Assembly: GCA_040772225.1 (NCBI GenBank)
Contig: JAXGYO010000002.1
Span: 1,736,001 to 1,800,000, forward strand
Reading direction: 5' to 3'
Origin: JAAYED01 sp040772225
Lineage (GTDB): Bacteria > Chloroflexota > Anaerolineae > UBA1429
Length of the DNA stretch: 64,000 nucleotides
Below are positions 16,848-24,922 of this stretch, piece after piece (the stretch's first letter is position 1; every line of letters begins with the position of its first letter). Both the position numbers and the translations under genes were made by a program. Below the pieces are notes generated by a model. The model did no database searches, was not told where the DNA came from, and saw only the letters and a program-made list of their open reading frames with translations.

Positions 16848-18158
16848 TCATGAGACGCGTTCGCCCATCAGGTCGTACGGCTCCGCGCCGGTGATGCGCA
16901 CATCGACCATGCCATCCGGTGGGTCTGATGATGGAAATAGCACGGTGCCATCGATATCCGGGGCATCGCGATAGCTGCGTCCCACAGCCTGGCCGTCGAT
17001 ATGGTCCTCTACCAGCACCCGCAGCACCCGACCGATCTGCTCCCGGTTGCGCGCCAAAGAGATCGCCTGCTGGGCCACCATCGTCTGGTGGTATCTCTCC
17101 AGAGCGACGGTTTCAGGCACCTGTCCCGGCATCCGGGCGGCCAGTGTGCCGCGCTCGCGGGAGTAGGTGAACACGCCTACGTGATCAAAAGCGATTTCCT
17201 CGATCAGCCCCAGCAGCGCCTGGTACTCCTCGTCAGTCTCGCCCGGAAAGCCCACAATAAAGGTGGAACGCAGCGCGATATCGGGCATGGCCTGGCGCAG
17301 CCCGCCGATGCGATCGTAGATCGACGCCAAATCGTGTGGCCTGCGCATGCGCCGCAGCACATCTGGGTGCCCATGCTGAAGCGGGAGGTCGAGATAGTGA
17401 CACATCTGCGGGAGCGAGGCCATCGTCCTGATCAACGCATCGCTGATATGCTGGGGATAGGCGTACAGAATGCGTATCCAGCCCTCCTGCGGGAGGATCT
17501 CCGCCAGACGCTCCAGAAGCGGGGGCAGCCCGTCCCGCAAACCGAGGTCACGCCCATAGGCGGTGGTGTCCTGGGCGATCAGCACCAGCTCCTGAACGCC
17601 CTGATCGACCAGCTCCTGTGCCTCGCGCAGGATCTCCGCCCGCGGTTTACTGACCTGCGGTCCCTTGATCGCTGGAATGGCACAAAAGGCGCAGCCAGCA
17701 TCGCAACCGTCCGCGATTTTGAGATAGGCCGTTCGCCCCATAATTGCGCTGCGTTGTACTGAGGCAACCAGATCGCCGCGTTCATGGATGCGGCGCAATA
17801 CTCCCCGCCGGCGTTGCCCCAGAGCCTCTACGAGCTCAACGATCTCGGGCCACGAGCGCGTTCCCAGAACGGCATCCACAGCGGGGACACGCCGGCAGAT
17901 CGTGTCGCTGTCTCGTTGAGGAAAACACCCGGCGGCGATCAGCGCCTGATCTGGCCGCTTGTGGCGGGCCAGGTCCTCGAGAGTCTCGAGAGATTCTTGC
18001 CGCGCATCATGAATAAAGGCGCAAGTGTTGGTGATGAGAATATCGGCCTCGTCCGGATGGGCGACAGCGCGGTGCCCCGCCTCGATCAGGAGCTGTGCCA
18101 TCATCTCCGAGTCCACCTGGTTTTTGGGGCATCCGAGGGTGATCAGATAAAAGTTCAT
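16848..18158 (-). CDS. rimO: Ribosomal protein S12 methylthiotransferase RimO
   Basis: A radical SAM enzyme that adds a methylthio group to an aspartate of ribosomal protein S12. The 436-residue protein has the N-terminal UPF0004 domain (LITLGCPKNQVDSEMM, with cluster cysteines at about 9, 46 and 78), the radical SAM core with CDAGCAFCAIP near residue 152, and a C-terminal TRAM domain after about 370. CPKNQVDSE distinguishes RimO from MiaB. The ATG follows GGTGGAACCTC. It lies downstream of a RodZ-like gene, a frequent neighbour, but a good terminator separates the two, so it may be expressed by read-through. Confidence 0.95.
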   Translation of the reverse strand: MNFYLITLGCPKNQVDSEMMAQLLIEAGHRAVAHPDEADILITNTCAFIHDARQESLETLEDLARHKRPDQALIAAGCFPQRDSDTICRRVPAVDAVLGTRSWPEIVELVEALGQRRRGVLRRIHERGDLVASVQRSAIMGRTAYLKIADGCDAGCAFCAIPAIKGPQVSKPRAEILREAQELVDQGVQELVLIAQDTTAYGRDLGLRDGLPPLLERLAEILPQEGWIRILYAYPQHISDALIRTMASLPQMCHYLDLPLQHGHPDVLRRMRRPHDLASIYDRIGGLRQAMPDIALRSTFIVGFPGETDEEYQALLGLIEEIAFDHVGVFTYSRERGTLAARMPGQVPETVALERYHQTMVAQQAISLARNREQIGRVLRVLVEDHIDGQAVGRSYRDAPDIDGTVLFPSSDPPDGMVDVRITGAEPYDLMGERVS

Positions 18159-18174
18159 GAGGTTCCACCATACG

Positions 18175-18206
18175 AAAAAAGGCCGCTGCTCACAGGCACC
18201 GGCCTT
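18175..18206 (-). terminator. Intrinsic terminator after the RodZ-like gene
   Basis: On the minus strand AAGGCCG/CGGCCTT forms a 7-bp stem followed by a run of six T (plus positions 18180-18175). It lies between the RodZ-like stop and the rimO start, which suggests partial termination before rimO. Confidence 0.7.
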
Positions 18207-18224
18207 CCAGGGGTCGCCGCCGGC

Positions 18225-19103
18225 TCACTGACCCGGAAGGTTGTCGACGTTGTATTCAAGAGTAATGACCTGGCCGCTATCGCCCAGACTACCGACGTCA
18301 TAGCCATTAACGAGCAACTGGAGCCCGCCCGCGTTTCCAACCCGCAAGATGATCGTCTCGGCCGCCTGCCACTGGGCAGTGTCGTTGGGGCGCATGATCC
18401 CGGTGTAGACCCTGGTACCATCAGCCGTCGCCTCCACGTAGGTGTCCGCAGTGGCCAGCGCCTCGATATACACGCCAGAGACGATCGTCGGGGTCGCCGA
18501 GGGTACCGATCGGGGCGTGGGCAAAGAAATCCTCGTCGCTGTCGGCTCCACGCTCGGCTCACTCTCCGCCACGGCTTGAGATGGTTCACCACCGGGTTCG
18601 GCGGATTGTTGCGGCTCTGGCGTTGTGCCATTGTTCGGCGCGATGACAGTCGCTTGTCCGGAAGGAGAGACAGGCTCAACTGCAGGGGTGCTGATCACAA
18701 GAGGCCAGAGACTCTCGACCCGCATGCCCCGATCGACGTACAGCTCTGTGTAGGCGAACCATGCCGCCACCAGCAGGGTAACAAACAACAGAAGGGCAAT
18801 GAGCCAACCGCAGCTGCGCTTGATGGGGGCCAGGGGCTCGTCGAGGACCTGCGGGTAAACCTGCTGCGATCGCCCGATGTAGTGAGAGAACTCTTCAACA
18901 GCAGCCGCGGGGTCAAGACCAACGTAGCGGGCATAGTTACGCACCAGCCCGCGTCCATAGACATCACCGGGCAGCTCGGAATAGCGGCCCTCCTCGAGCG
19001 CACGCAGCAGGCCACCGCGGATGTGCGTGGCCGCCTCCGCCTGCTCAAGAGAGATGTCCTTGCCTTCTCGCGCCTCACGCAGGCGCTCTCCGAGATCGCT
19101 CAC
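18225..19103 (-). CDS. RodZ-like helix-turn-helix membrane protein
   Basis: A 292-residue bitopic protein. Residues 1-70 form an HTH_25 domain (LGERLREAREGKDISLEQ, PGDVYGRGLVRNYARYVGLD). A membrane segment lies at about 103-122, then a Pro/Ser/Thr-rich linker outside, then a C-terminal beta domain of RodZ (DUF4115) type from about 205. Family members link the MreB cytoskeleton to wall growth; here the role is inferred. The GTG at 19103 has AGGGTGG upstream; another in-frame GTG three codons earlier lacks spacing. A consensus promoter lies just upstream. Confidence 0.8.
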   Translation of the reverse strand: MSDLGERLREAREGKDISLEQAEAATHIRGGLLRALEEGRYSELPGDVYGRGLVRNYARYVGLDPAAAVEEFSHYIGRSQQVYPQVLDEPLAPIKRSCGWLIALLLFVTLLVAAWFAYTELYVDRGMRVESLWPLVISTPAVEPVSPSGQATVIAPNNGTTPEPQQSAEPGGEPSQAVAESEPSVEPTATRISLPTPRSVPSATPTIVSGVYIEALATADTYVEATADGTRVYTGIMRPNDTAQWQAAETIILRVGNAGGLQLLVNGYDVGSLGDSGQVITLEYNVDNLPGQ

Positions 19104-19138
19104 ATATGCCACCCTGGGGTCTGTTTACACTATTGGTG

Positions 19139-19167
19139 ACTATACACTGGCCACAGGGGAGTGTCAA
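19139..19167 (-). promoter_or_regulatory. Consensus promoter of the RodZ-like gene
   Basis: On the minus strand TTGACA (19167-19162), a 17-nt spacer and TATAGT (19144-19139). The predicted start near 19132 gives a leader of about 30 nt. Confidence 0.75.
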
Positions 19168-19229
19168 AGCCAATTCGCAGGCGCCAGGCGCGCAACGAGC
19201 CGGGTCCCGTCCTGTCTGTGGGGCACTAA

Positions 19230-19258
19230 TTGCTCTCCACAGACAGCAATGCTACAGT
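19230..19258 (+). promoter_or_regulatory. Candidate promoter of the RlmD-like gene
   Basis: TTGCTC (19230-19235), a 17-nt spacer and TACAGT (19253-19258), giving a leader of about 40 nt before the ATG at 19307. Confidence 0.5.
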
Positions 19259-19306
19259 CATTTCATGGGTCTATCGCCGCCTGACAGAGATTCATCCGGA
19301 GAGTAG

Positions 19307-20557
19307 ATGAAAAACAGGGTGCAACTGACGCTCACAGACATGGCCCACGGCGGCGATGCCGTCGGGAGATACGAGGGGCAGGTGATCTTTGTTCCCATGG
19401 CGCTGCCCGGGGAGACGGTTACTGTGTCCCTTGAGCAGTCCAGAGCATCCTACGCTCGCGGCAGGCTCATCAGCATCGATCGCCCTTCGGACGCGCGCGT
19501 GTCGCCCCCCTGCCCCGTGTATGGGCGCTGCGGTGGCTGCCAGTGGCAGCATATCAGTTACCCCGCCCAGCTTGAGTTCAAGCGCGGTATCGTTCGCGAC
19601 GTGCTTGAGCGTATCGGTGGCGTACAAGAGCCCAGGGTGCAGCCCATGCTGGGCATGGCTGAGCCATGGCACTACCGCAACCATGTGCAGCTCCGCATCA
19701 ACCGCTACGGCCAGGCCGGATACTATGCGCTGCAGAGTCACGAGATCATCGCCACTGAGCATTGCATGATCGCACACCCTCTTCTCGACACCATGTGGGA
19801 CGCACACCGCGCCTGCCGAGTCCGCGCCGATGAGCTGGTTCTGCGCGCGGGCACCAATACGGGGGACCGGCTAGCCCAGATCAGGGGACGCCACGCCGTG
19901 ACGGTGCGGGACGACCTGTCCGTCCCCTACAGTTGCCTCTATACCGGGCCGTCCGGCAGGCGACAGACTCTGGCGGGCCGGGAGTACTACACCGAGCGGG
20001 TGCTCGATGTGCCCCTGCGCGTATCCTCAGACGCGTTCTTCCAGAACAACACTGCACAGACGGAGCGTCTGATCCAGGTCGCGGCGTCCTACCTGCAACT
20101 CCAGGATGGCGAATCGCTCCTGGACGCGTATTGCGGCGGAGGCCTGCTGGGCCTCACGTTGACGAACACGTCCAACGCTCTGTTCGGCGTAGAGTCCTAC
20201 AGCGCCTCGGTACGCGACGCGCGTGCCAACGCCAGGGGCCGGGGCACATTCCTGGAGGGCGACGTCGCCCGCGTGGTGAAAAGCCAGGAAATGCACGTGG
20301 ATGCGATCATCCTGGATCCGCCACGCACGGGCTGCACGCCGGAGACCGTGGATGCTCTGGCGTCCTGCGGGGCCAGCCGGATCGTGTATGTCTCCTGCGA
20401 TCCGGCGACGCTGGCCCGCGATGTCGCACGATTCAGGGAACATGGGTATGCTCTGGTAGAGGCCCAGCCGGTGGACATGTTTCCGCAGACCTATCACATC
20501 GAGGTGGTGGCGTTGATGTCTAGACCTGAGACACAAGCGAAGAGATGTGCCACATGA
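19307..20557 (+). CDS. rlmD: 23S rRNA (uracil-C5)-methyltransferase, RlmD/RlmCD type
   Basis: A 416-residue SAM-dependent enzyme that makes 5-methyluridine in RNA. Residues 1-60 form a TRAM domain. Cysteines in CPVYGRCGGC (near 68) plus CMIAHP (near 154) match the 4Fe-4S site. FFQNNTAQTE, LDAYCGGGLLGL, DPPRTGC (near 337) and VYVSCDPATLARD carry the SAM and catalytic residues. It ends with AQPVDMFPQTYHIEVVAL plus a short tail. The stop overlaps the next gene by ATGA. A second, diverged copy of this terminal region occurs 600 bp downstream. RlmD and RlmCD cannot be told apart here. Confidence 0.92.
   Translation: MKNRVQLTLTDMAHGGDAVGRYEGQVIFVPMALPGETVTVSLEQSRASYARGRLISIDRPSDARVSPPCPVYGRCGGCQWQHISYPAQLEFKRGIVRDVLERIGGVQEPRVQPMLGMAEPWHYRNHVQLRINRYGQAGYYALQSHEIIATEHCMIAHPLLDTMWDAHRACRVRADELVLRAGTNTGDRLAQIRGRHAVTVRDDLSVPYSCLYTGPSGRRQTLAGREYYTERVLDVPLRVSSDAFFQNNTAQTERLIQVAASYLQLQDGESLLDAYCGGGLLGLTLTNTSNALFGVESYSASVRDARANARGRGTFLEGDVARVVKSQEMHVDAIILDPPRTGCTPETVDALASCGASRIVYVSCDPATLARDVARFREHGYALVEAQPVDMFPQTYHIEVVALMSRPETQAKRCAT
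20464..20521 (+). repeat. Direct repeat copy 1 (3' end of rlmD)
   Basis: Codes for the conserved QPVDMFPQTYHIE tail of the RlmD protein. The first 18 nt are identical to positions 21064-21081, exactly 600 bp downstream; the rest is about two-thirds identical. Confidence 0.8.
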
Positions 20558-21000
20558 TCTACACGGACATGACAAAACTGGCGCTCAGGCTCTGCTATGA
20601 TGCACACAGAAATCAACTTGACAGAGGCGAGTTACCTTATGTTTACCACCCGCTGCATTTGGCGGAGCAGATGCACGACGAAAGCACCGTCATTGTCGCG
20701 CTGCTGCATGATGTTGTCGAAGATACGGAATATGACCTTGAAGACCTGGAAAGAAGGGGCTTTGGTAGAGAGGTGCTGGATGCTTTGGCGCTGCTAACTC
20801 ATGATGATAGCACATGCTATATGGACTATATCGCGGCGATACGGGATAACCCCATCGCAAGAACGGTCAAGCTTGCCGATCTCAAGCACAACAGCGATCT
20901 CTCGCGTCTGAACAAAATCACTCCTGAAGATCGCCAGCGCGTACGCAAATACCAAAGGGCACAGGCCATTCTTGAGGATGACGGATACGGCCCCGTGTGA
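20554..21000 (+). CDS. HD-domain protein related to (p)ppGpp hydrolase domains
   Basis: A 148-residue stand-alone HD hydrolase. Motifs are HPLHLAEQM near residue 30, ALLHDVVEDTEY near 47 (the HD pair) and VKLADLKHNSDLSR near 105, as in the hydrolase half of RelA/SpoT and Mesh1-like proteins. Close relatives known to me are annotated GTP pyrophosphokinase in Firmicutes, but no synthetase domain is present, so nucleotide hydrolysis is more likely. The ATG overlaps the rlmD stop (ATGA). Codon use is visibly less GC-rich than in rlmD. It sits between the two copies of the rlmD 3' end, which suggests acquisition as part of a 600-bp module. Confidence 0.8.
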   Translation: MIYTDMTKLALRLCYDAHRNQLDRGELPYVYHPLHLAEQMHDESTVIVALLHDVVEDTEYDLEDLERRGFGREVLDALALLTHDDSTCYMDYIAAIRDNPIARTVKLADLKHNSDLSRLNKITPEDRQRVRKYQRAQAILEDDGYGPV

Positions 21001-21055
21001 ATACGTCGCGTCAAGCAGATTCCCCTGGACGACAGCGAGCCGTATTACCTGGCTG

Positions 21056-21142
21056 CGTAAAGTCCAGCCGGTGGACATGTTCCGGCAGACGCATCGCATC
21101 GAGTGCGTCGCGCTTTTATCAAGGAACTCGGTTCAGCCATAG
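21056..21142 (+). pseudogene. Orphan 3' fragment of an rlmD-like gene
   Basis: One frame reads VQPVDMFRQTHRIECVAL followed by eight more residues and a stop. It matches the conserved C-terminus of RlmD (VQPVDMFPHT-HxE-VVLL) and lacks everything upstream, including the SAM site and catalytic Cys. It is not a copy of the local rlmD with random mutations only: several replacements differ while the motif is kept, so it probably came from another rlmD gene. Confidence 0.75.
21064..21121 (+). repeat. Direct repeat copy 2 (rlmD 3' end remnant)
   Basis: Partner of 20464-20521. The offset is exactly 600 bp, with 18 identical bases at the left end. Confidence 0.8.
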
Positions 21143-21239
21143 GGACGATGGGCGCTGCGCAGGCAGCTCGCTGGCGTGGCCTGCGGAGCACCCGGGTCGC
21201 TCTTTGCAGGGCGAGGAATGCGCAAGTGAAGGGAAAATC

Positions 21240-21605
21240 ATGTTAGGATACGGGGTCTTGAATCTCGGCAGCTTTGTGCTCGGGCTGATCGCTCTGATCC
21301 TGCCCATTGCGAGCCTGGTCGTGCAGCGCCGGGTGAGCGACACAAGTCGGATCATCTCGCCCGCTGTGAGTCTGGGCGCTTGTGCCGTTTCACTGTGCCT
21401 GCAGCTCTTTTACGGGGCACACCTGGTAAGGATAGAGGATTGGTCTGCGCTCATGGACACTGCAGACGCGGCCGCCCGCGTCTCTGCGGCTCTGCTGGTG
21501 TGCACGCTTGCGCTGAATGCACTCTCACTGGCGGCACACCGCGGGGACGCAGAGTCCGCCTGGAGCAGCACGACAGGGAGGCGCCCCGATGGACATCTAC
21601 AGTGA
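21240..21605 (+). CDS. Small membrane protein of unknown function
   Basis: A 121-residue protein with three hydrophobic segments (about 8-28, 42-61 and 79-100). The stretch MLGYGVLNLGSFVLGLIA and VRIEDWSALMDT are very like a small membrane protein I know from many Clostridia, where it is also unannotated. GAAGGG lies 5 nt before the ATG. It overlaps the following gene by 17 nt. It belongs to a run of Firmicutes-like small genes that follow the HD gene. No function is proposed. Confidence 0.7.
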   Translation: MLGYGVLNLGSFVLGLIALILPIASLVVQRRVSDTSRIISPAVSLGACAVSLCLQLFYGAHLVRIEDWSALMDTADAAARVSAALLVCTLALNALSLAAHRGDAESAWSSTTGRRPDGHLQ

Positions 21606-22053
21606 AGCGATAGCGGTCATGGACGAGCAGTTTGGACATGACGTGGTGATGACGCTGGCAACCGTAAATGGCAGCCAGGCAAACGTACGTACGGTCAATG
21701 CTTACTACCGGGATGGCGCGTTCTACATCACCACCTATGACCTGAGCAGCAAGATGAAGGAGATCGGTACCAATCCCAGCGTGGCGCTGTGCCACAGCCT
21801 GTTCGTAGCACATGGCAGGGGCACCAACCTGGGGAACCCTCTGGCAGCGGGAAATGAGACGCTTCGAGATGAGCTGCGCCAGGCGTTCTGCGCCTTTTAC
21901 GACAGGCATGTCAATGAACCGGATCCGCACACCTGCATCCTCAAGGTGGACCTCACGGACGCAGTTGTCTTTACGGAGAATGCGAAATACGCCATCGACT
22001 TTTCCGGCAAGACCGCCGAAAAGACGCCCTTTGTCAATGACATCGTCTATTAG
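21589..22053 (+). CDS. Pyridoxamine 5'-phosphate oxidase family (FMN-binding split barrel) protein
   Basis: A 154-residue flavin split-barrel protein. The N-terminal AIAVMDEQFGHDVVMTLATV strand pair and the DGAFYITTYDLSSKMKEIG loop fit the family of general stress or putative nitro/flavin reductases rather than true PdxH, which is longer. The ATG follows GGGAGG and lies inside the end of the upstream membrane-protein gene. The substrate is unknown. Sequence character is close to Firmicutes members. Confidence 0.78.
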   Translation: MDIYSEAIAVMDEQFGHDVVMTLATVNGSQANVRTVNAYYRDGAFYITTYDLSSKMKEIGTNPSVALCHSLFVAHGRGTNLGNPLAAGNETLRDELRQAFCAFYDRHVNEPDPHTCILKVDLTDAVVFTENAKYAIDFSGKTAEKTPFVNDIVY

Positions 22054-22098
22054 CCCGTGCGGCGATCCCGACTCATGCAAGATTGGATCTGTGACACT

Positions 22099-22713
22099 AT
22101 GATTGTAGCAAAGAAGCACTATACGCTCCTGGAGTCCTACCGCATCCTGGTCGAGGGCCTACTTTCGATGCGCTTTCTGTCGCGAGCCAGATCGCAGGGT
22201 GACTTGAACCAGGAGTTCATCGAGCGGATCATGCTGGCGGTGACCGAGGTGAACGGTTGCGCCGCATGCTCCTATGCTCACACAAAGATGGCGCTGGAGA
22301 GCGGTATGAGCGCCAGCGAGGTGCAGGCGATGCTTGCCGGGATTATCGACGATGTCCCCGCAAACGAAGTGGCTGCTATCCTGTTCGCCCAGCACTATGC
22401 CGATACAAAAGGAAACCCAAGCCGTGAGGCATGGGAACGCACGGTTGAGCTGTATGGTCAGCGAATCGCACAGGGCATCCTCGGGGCCATTCGCGCCATC
22501 ATGATCGGAAACGTCTACGGTATCCCCTTTAGCGCACTGATAGGCCGGATCAAGGGTAGGCCTGACCCGCAGAGCAGCTTTGGGAGAGAGATTGCGATGC
22601 TCCTGGCCTTTGTACCGGCGCTGCCTGTGGCGCTGCTTCACGCTCTGGTAGCAACTCTGGCGCGGGTTCCCGTGATCTCGTTCTCTGAGCATTCTGCCAC
22701 AGCGGCCCACTAG
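22099..22713 (+). CDS. Carboxymuconolactone decarboxylase / AhpD-like protein
   Basis: A 204-residue protein of the CMD superfamily. The AhpD-type redox motif CAACSYAH near residue 56 follows IMLAVTEVNG. A C-terminal hydrophobic region (about 175-195) is longer than in classical AhpD. Such proteins reduce peroxides or disulfides with thiol partners. The start is uncertain: ATGs at 22057 and 22075 are in frame, none has a strong ribosome site, and I chose the one that aligns with the family start (KKHYTLLESYRI). It follows the PNPOx-like gene by 45 nt. Confidence 0.75.
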   Translation: MIVAKKHYTLLESYRILVEGLLSMRFLSRARSQGDLNQEFIERIMLAVTEVNGCAACSYAHTKMALESGMSASEVQAMLAGIIDDVPANEVAAILFAQHYADTKGNPSREAWERTVELYGQRIAQGILGAIRAIMIGNVYGIPFSALIGRIKGRPDPQSSFGREIAMLLAFVPALPVALLHALVATLARVPVISFSEHSATAAH

Positions 22714-22830
22714 ACCTGTGCCAAACCTGGCGCCAGGCCGTTCGCGGGGGCACAGGACCCCACCTGTCGCCAGACGCGGTCCGAACGCGGCGCACGGAGA
22801 AAAGTGAAAACCTGGCCTGGAGCGATGTTA

Positions 22831-22974
22831 ATGCCGACAATCGGGCACGTGGCCGTCTGGTCAGCCGACATCGAGCACCTGCGGGCGTTCTACACTCGCT
22901 ACTTTTGTGGCGTCGCAGGGGAAAAGTACACCAACAGGAGCACTGGCTTTCAGTCGTACTTTGGAGACCGTTGA
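22831..22974 (+). pseudogene. VOC/glyoxalase-family gene truncated by an insertion sequence
   Basis: Starts MPTIGHVAVWSADIEHLRAF and continues through EKYTNRSTGFQSY, the N-terminal third of a VOC-fold protein of Firmicutes type, then ends at a TGA that lies inside the left inverted repeat of the insertion sequence. The remaining beta-alpha-beta units are not found on the far side of the element, so a deletion or rearrangement accompanied or followed insertion. The 117 bp between the upstream stop and this start hold nothing I recognise. Confidence 0.72.
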
Positions 22975-22990
22975 GAAAGTTGGGGCAGAC
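22961..22990 (+). repeat. Left terminal inverted repeat of the insertion sequence
   Basis: Contains GTTGAGAAAGTTGGGGCAGA and pairs in inverse orientation with 24334-24363, with 20 of 30 matching positions. Confidence 0.65.
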
Positions 22991-23164
22991 GGATAACAGA
23001 GCCCCATTAGGGCGCAAATTTACGAGTTATGGGGTTCTGCAGGGGTCGGAACGCTGGTCGATAGGCTCCTCCAGGCCTGTTTTTGGCCCTCGTGATGCTC
23101 GTGGCGCCCGATAGATCGCTCTTGGCGTGTCCATCCGGTCCATAGGCGCACTACTCCCCTCTGT

Positions 23165-24277
23165 TCAGATGCTATTGAGAGTCGGGCCTCGTAACGAGAC
23201 GCCCGTAAGGCCACGGATCAACTGCTTCAAGTTCAGAGCGATCGCGGTCAGGTACGCCTGCACAGCGTAGCGCTCCAGAGAGAGATAACGGCAGTCCCTC
23301 AAACCATGATACAGCTTGGCTTCTCCGAACTTGCGCTCGATCTGATAGCGTGTGCCCAGCGCGGGCCGATACCAGGGTTCCTGTATGAGCTGTTGCCAGA
23401 CCTGTTTGTTGGCATCCTTCTTCCGAGTGCGCGTGCCAACCAGATGGATCGCGTTTCGGATACCGAGTTGCTGCAGGATGTAGTGGATATGTGTGTCATC
23501 GTAGCCCCTGTCGGCAACGCAGGTGTCGACGGCCAGACCCTGCGCCAGGTCAGAGCGAATCAGATCGCACAGGTAGGCGTTGTCAGGACGATTGCCAGTG
23601 GAGATATGCAGACTCGTGATCATCTGGGCGCCCTCGTTAAAACTCGCGTGCAGCTTGTAGCCATAGAACCACTTCTTCCCCCGCTGCGGCTGGCCGTCCT
23701 CCCCATGGCAGGTGTAGGTCCCTTTACATCCCCAGCGGGCATCGGGATCGCGGGGTCCCCGGCCGTCATCCTTGCGCTGCTTCTCTTGCGCCAGATCCAC
23801 GTCTGCAATGCTATGCGTGCTGTCCACCAACTGAAGGGGGCCAAATTCGATCTTCGCCTCTCTGGCAATCGCGATGATCTCATCCAGGAGACGCTCGTAG
23901 GCAACCACCTTGCCATTCTCCAGAATCCGATTCTTGAATAGGGTCAAAGTCGAGTGGTCAGGTGCGTGTGCGTCAATGGCCAAGCCCAGGAAATACTTGG
24001 CCGGGAGGAAGTAGTTGCAGAACTCTTCCACCTGGCGCTCCGATAGGTCATAGAGGTAGCTCAGCAACAGCATCTTTAGCAGGATGGCCGGGTCGATAGG
24101 AGGGCGTCCGACCTGACCTTTGCCCCTGTAGAACTTGATCAGACGATATGTGAAGCGCTGCCAGGGCACCAGATCGCGCAGCAGACGCAAGAAATGGTTC
24201 TCGGGGACGATGTTAGCGTACAAATAGTCACCGTAGAATGAGTCTGTCTCGGCTTTCTGCAGCTTCGGCTGAGCCAT
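23165..24277 (-). CDS. DDE transposase with DUF772 N-terminus
   Basis: A 370-residue transposase. Residues 55-115 (GRPPIDPAILLKMLLLSYLY, RQVEEFCN) form the DUF772 domain. The catalytic triad is likely Asp in LVDSTHS (near 152), Asp in VADRGYDDTH (near 256) and Glu in IERKFGEAKLYHGLR (near 333). The reading frame is intact, so the element may still be active. The ATG at 24277 follows GGAGGAGGACCCC. The group is close to IS5/IS1182 relatives; the exact family is not certain. Confidence 0.88.
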   Translation of the reverse strand: MAQPKLQKAETDSFYGDYLYANIVPENHFLRLLRDLVPWQRFTYRLIKFYRGKGQVGRPPIDPAILLKMLLLSYLYDLSERQVEEFCNYFLPAKYFLGLAIDAHAPDHSTLTLFKNRILENGKVVAYERLLDEIIAIAREAKIEFGPLQLVDSTHSIADVDLAQEKQRKDDGRGPRDPDARWGCKGTYTCHGEDGQPQRGKKWFYGYKLHASFNEGAQMITSLHISTGNRPDNAYLCDLIRSDLAQGLAVDTCVADRGYDDTHIHYILQQLGIRNAIHLVGTRTRKKDANKQVWQQLIQEPWYRPALGTRYQIERKFGEAKLYHGLRDCRYLSLERYAVQAYLTAIALNLKQLIRGLTGVSLRGPTLNSI

Positions 24278-24333
24278 GGGGTCCTCCTCCGGCGGGATGC
24301 CCACAGTCTACCGGTTGTGCTCATCCTGGCAAG

Positions 24334-24363
24334 GTCATGCACCAGTTTATCAACACTCTCGAA
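24334..24363 (-). repeat. Right terminal inverted repeat of the insertion sequence
   Basis: Read on the minus strand it contains GTTGATAAACTGGTGCATGA, the partner of the left repeat. Confidence 0.65.
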
Positions 24364-24446
24364 AATGCCTGTTGATGCCCGACTAATTCTATAGTATAAC
24401 ACTAGACAATTGCGGATGCGTGGTGCTCCCGGCAGGGACGTCTACC

Positions 24447-24861
24447 ATGGGTCTTTCGCCTTACCCGAATTGCCCTGGCAACTGCCGGGAGATGCTCACG
24501 TTCTATGCTTCAGTTTCTGGATCGGCTGAGCGAGATCCTCACTTATGGGAAGATGCCGGGCGACATGTCCGCCGTCGTGCCCGACGAGATGCGTGAACTG
24601 GTCGCCCATGCGGAGCTGAATATCCATGGAACCACGGTGGGCTTCTCGGACCATTTCCCGCCCAGTGCAGCCGTCACTGGCAACATCGTCGGCGGCTTGT
24701 TTCTGACGTATAGCGATGCTGCGGTGCTGCGAAAAGAGTTCGACGCACTGAGCGAGGCAGGCACGGTGGAGATGCCCCTGGCAGAGACGTTCTGGACCAG
24801 CCTGTACGGCGTACTGACGGACCGGTTCGGCGTTCCCTGGCAATTGATGATTGAAGACTAG
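24447..24861 (+). pseudogene. PhnB-like VOC protein gene with a frameshift
   Basis: Two frames together encode a PhnB-type protein of about 137 residues. From ATG 24447 one frame reads LSPYPNCPGNCREMLTFYAS. From about 24520 the next frame reads SEILTYGKMPGDMS and continues to FGVPWQLMIED, matching the family to its end. Removing one C near 24525 joins them (GSAE-EILTYG). So this is either a one-base frameshift or a sequencing error. The second frame alone has an ATG at 24505 that would give a truncated 118-residue product. Confidence 0.75.
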
Positions 24862-24922
24862 CCTCACCAGGCTTGCGTGACGTCAAGGGACGAAAGACGA
24901 TAAAGGGCTGCCGCTCGATGAT

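Larger units (their letters stand above)
22961..24363 (-). mobile_element. Insertion sequence of the IS5/IS1182-like (DUF772) group, about 1.4 kb
   Basis: A single transposase gene flanked by imperfect terminal inverted repeats of about 30 bp (20 of 30 identical, core GTTGA-N-AAA). The left end cuts a VOC gene. About 200 bp between the left repeat and the transposase stop are non-coding. No clear target duplication is seen, consistent with later change at the right side. A promoter-like TATACT on the minus strand near 24396 lies outside the right repeat. Confidence 0.8.

Noticed and set aside
21001..21060. Second protein tail reading VKQIPLDDSEPYYLAA and a stop just before the rlmD fragment
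   Set aside because: It looks like a natural C-terminus, but I could not assign a family and the stretch is too short to support a feature.
20997..21239. Coding extension upstream of the small membrane protein at 21240
   Set aside because: The open frame runs through the rlmD remnant out of its frame; the ribosome site and homologous start support 21240.
23172..24392. CTATTGAGAGTCGGG (23172) and CCCGACTAATTCTATAG (about 24376) as IS termini
   Set aside because: The left copy lies inside the transposase coding end, and only about 9 bases match. The GTTGA-N-AAA repeats at 22961 and 24334 are longer, and the left one coincides with the VOC gene break.
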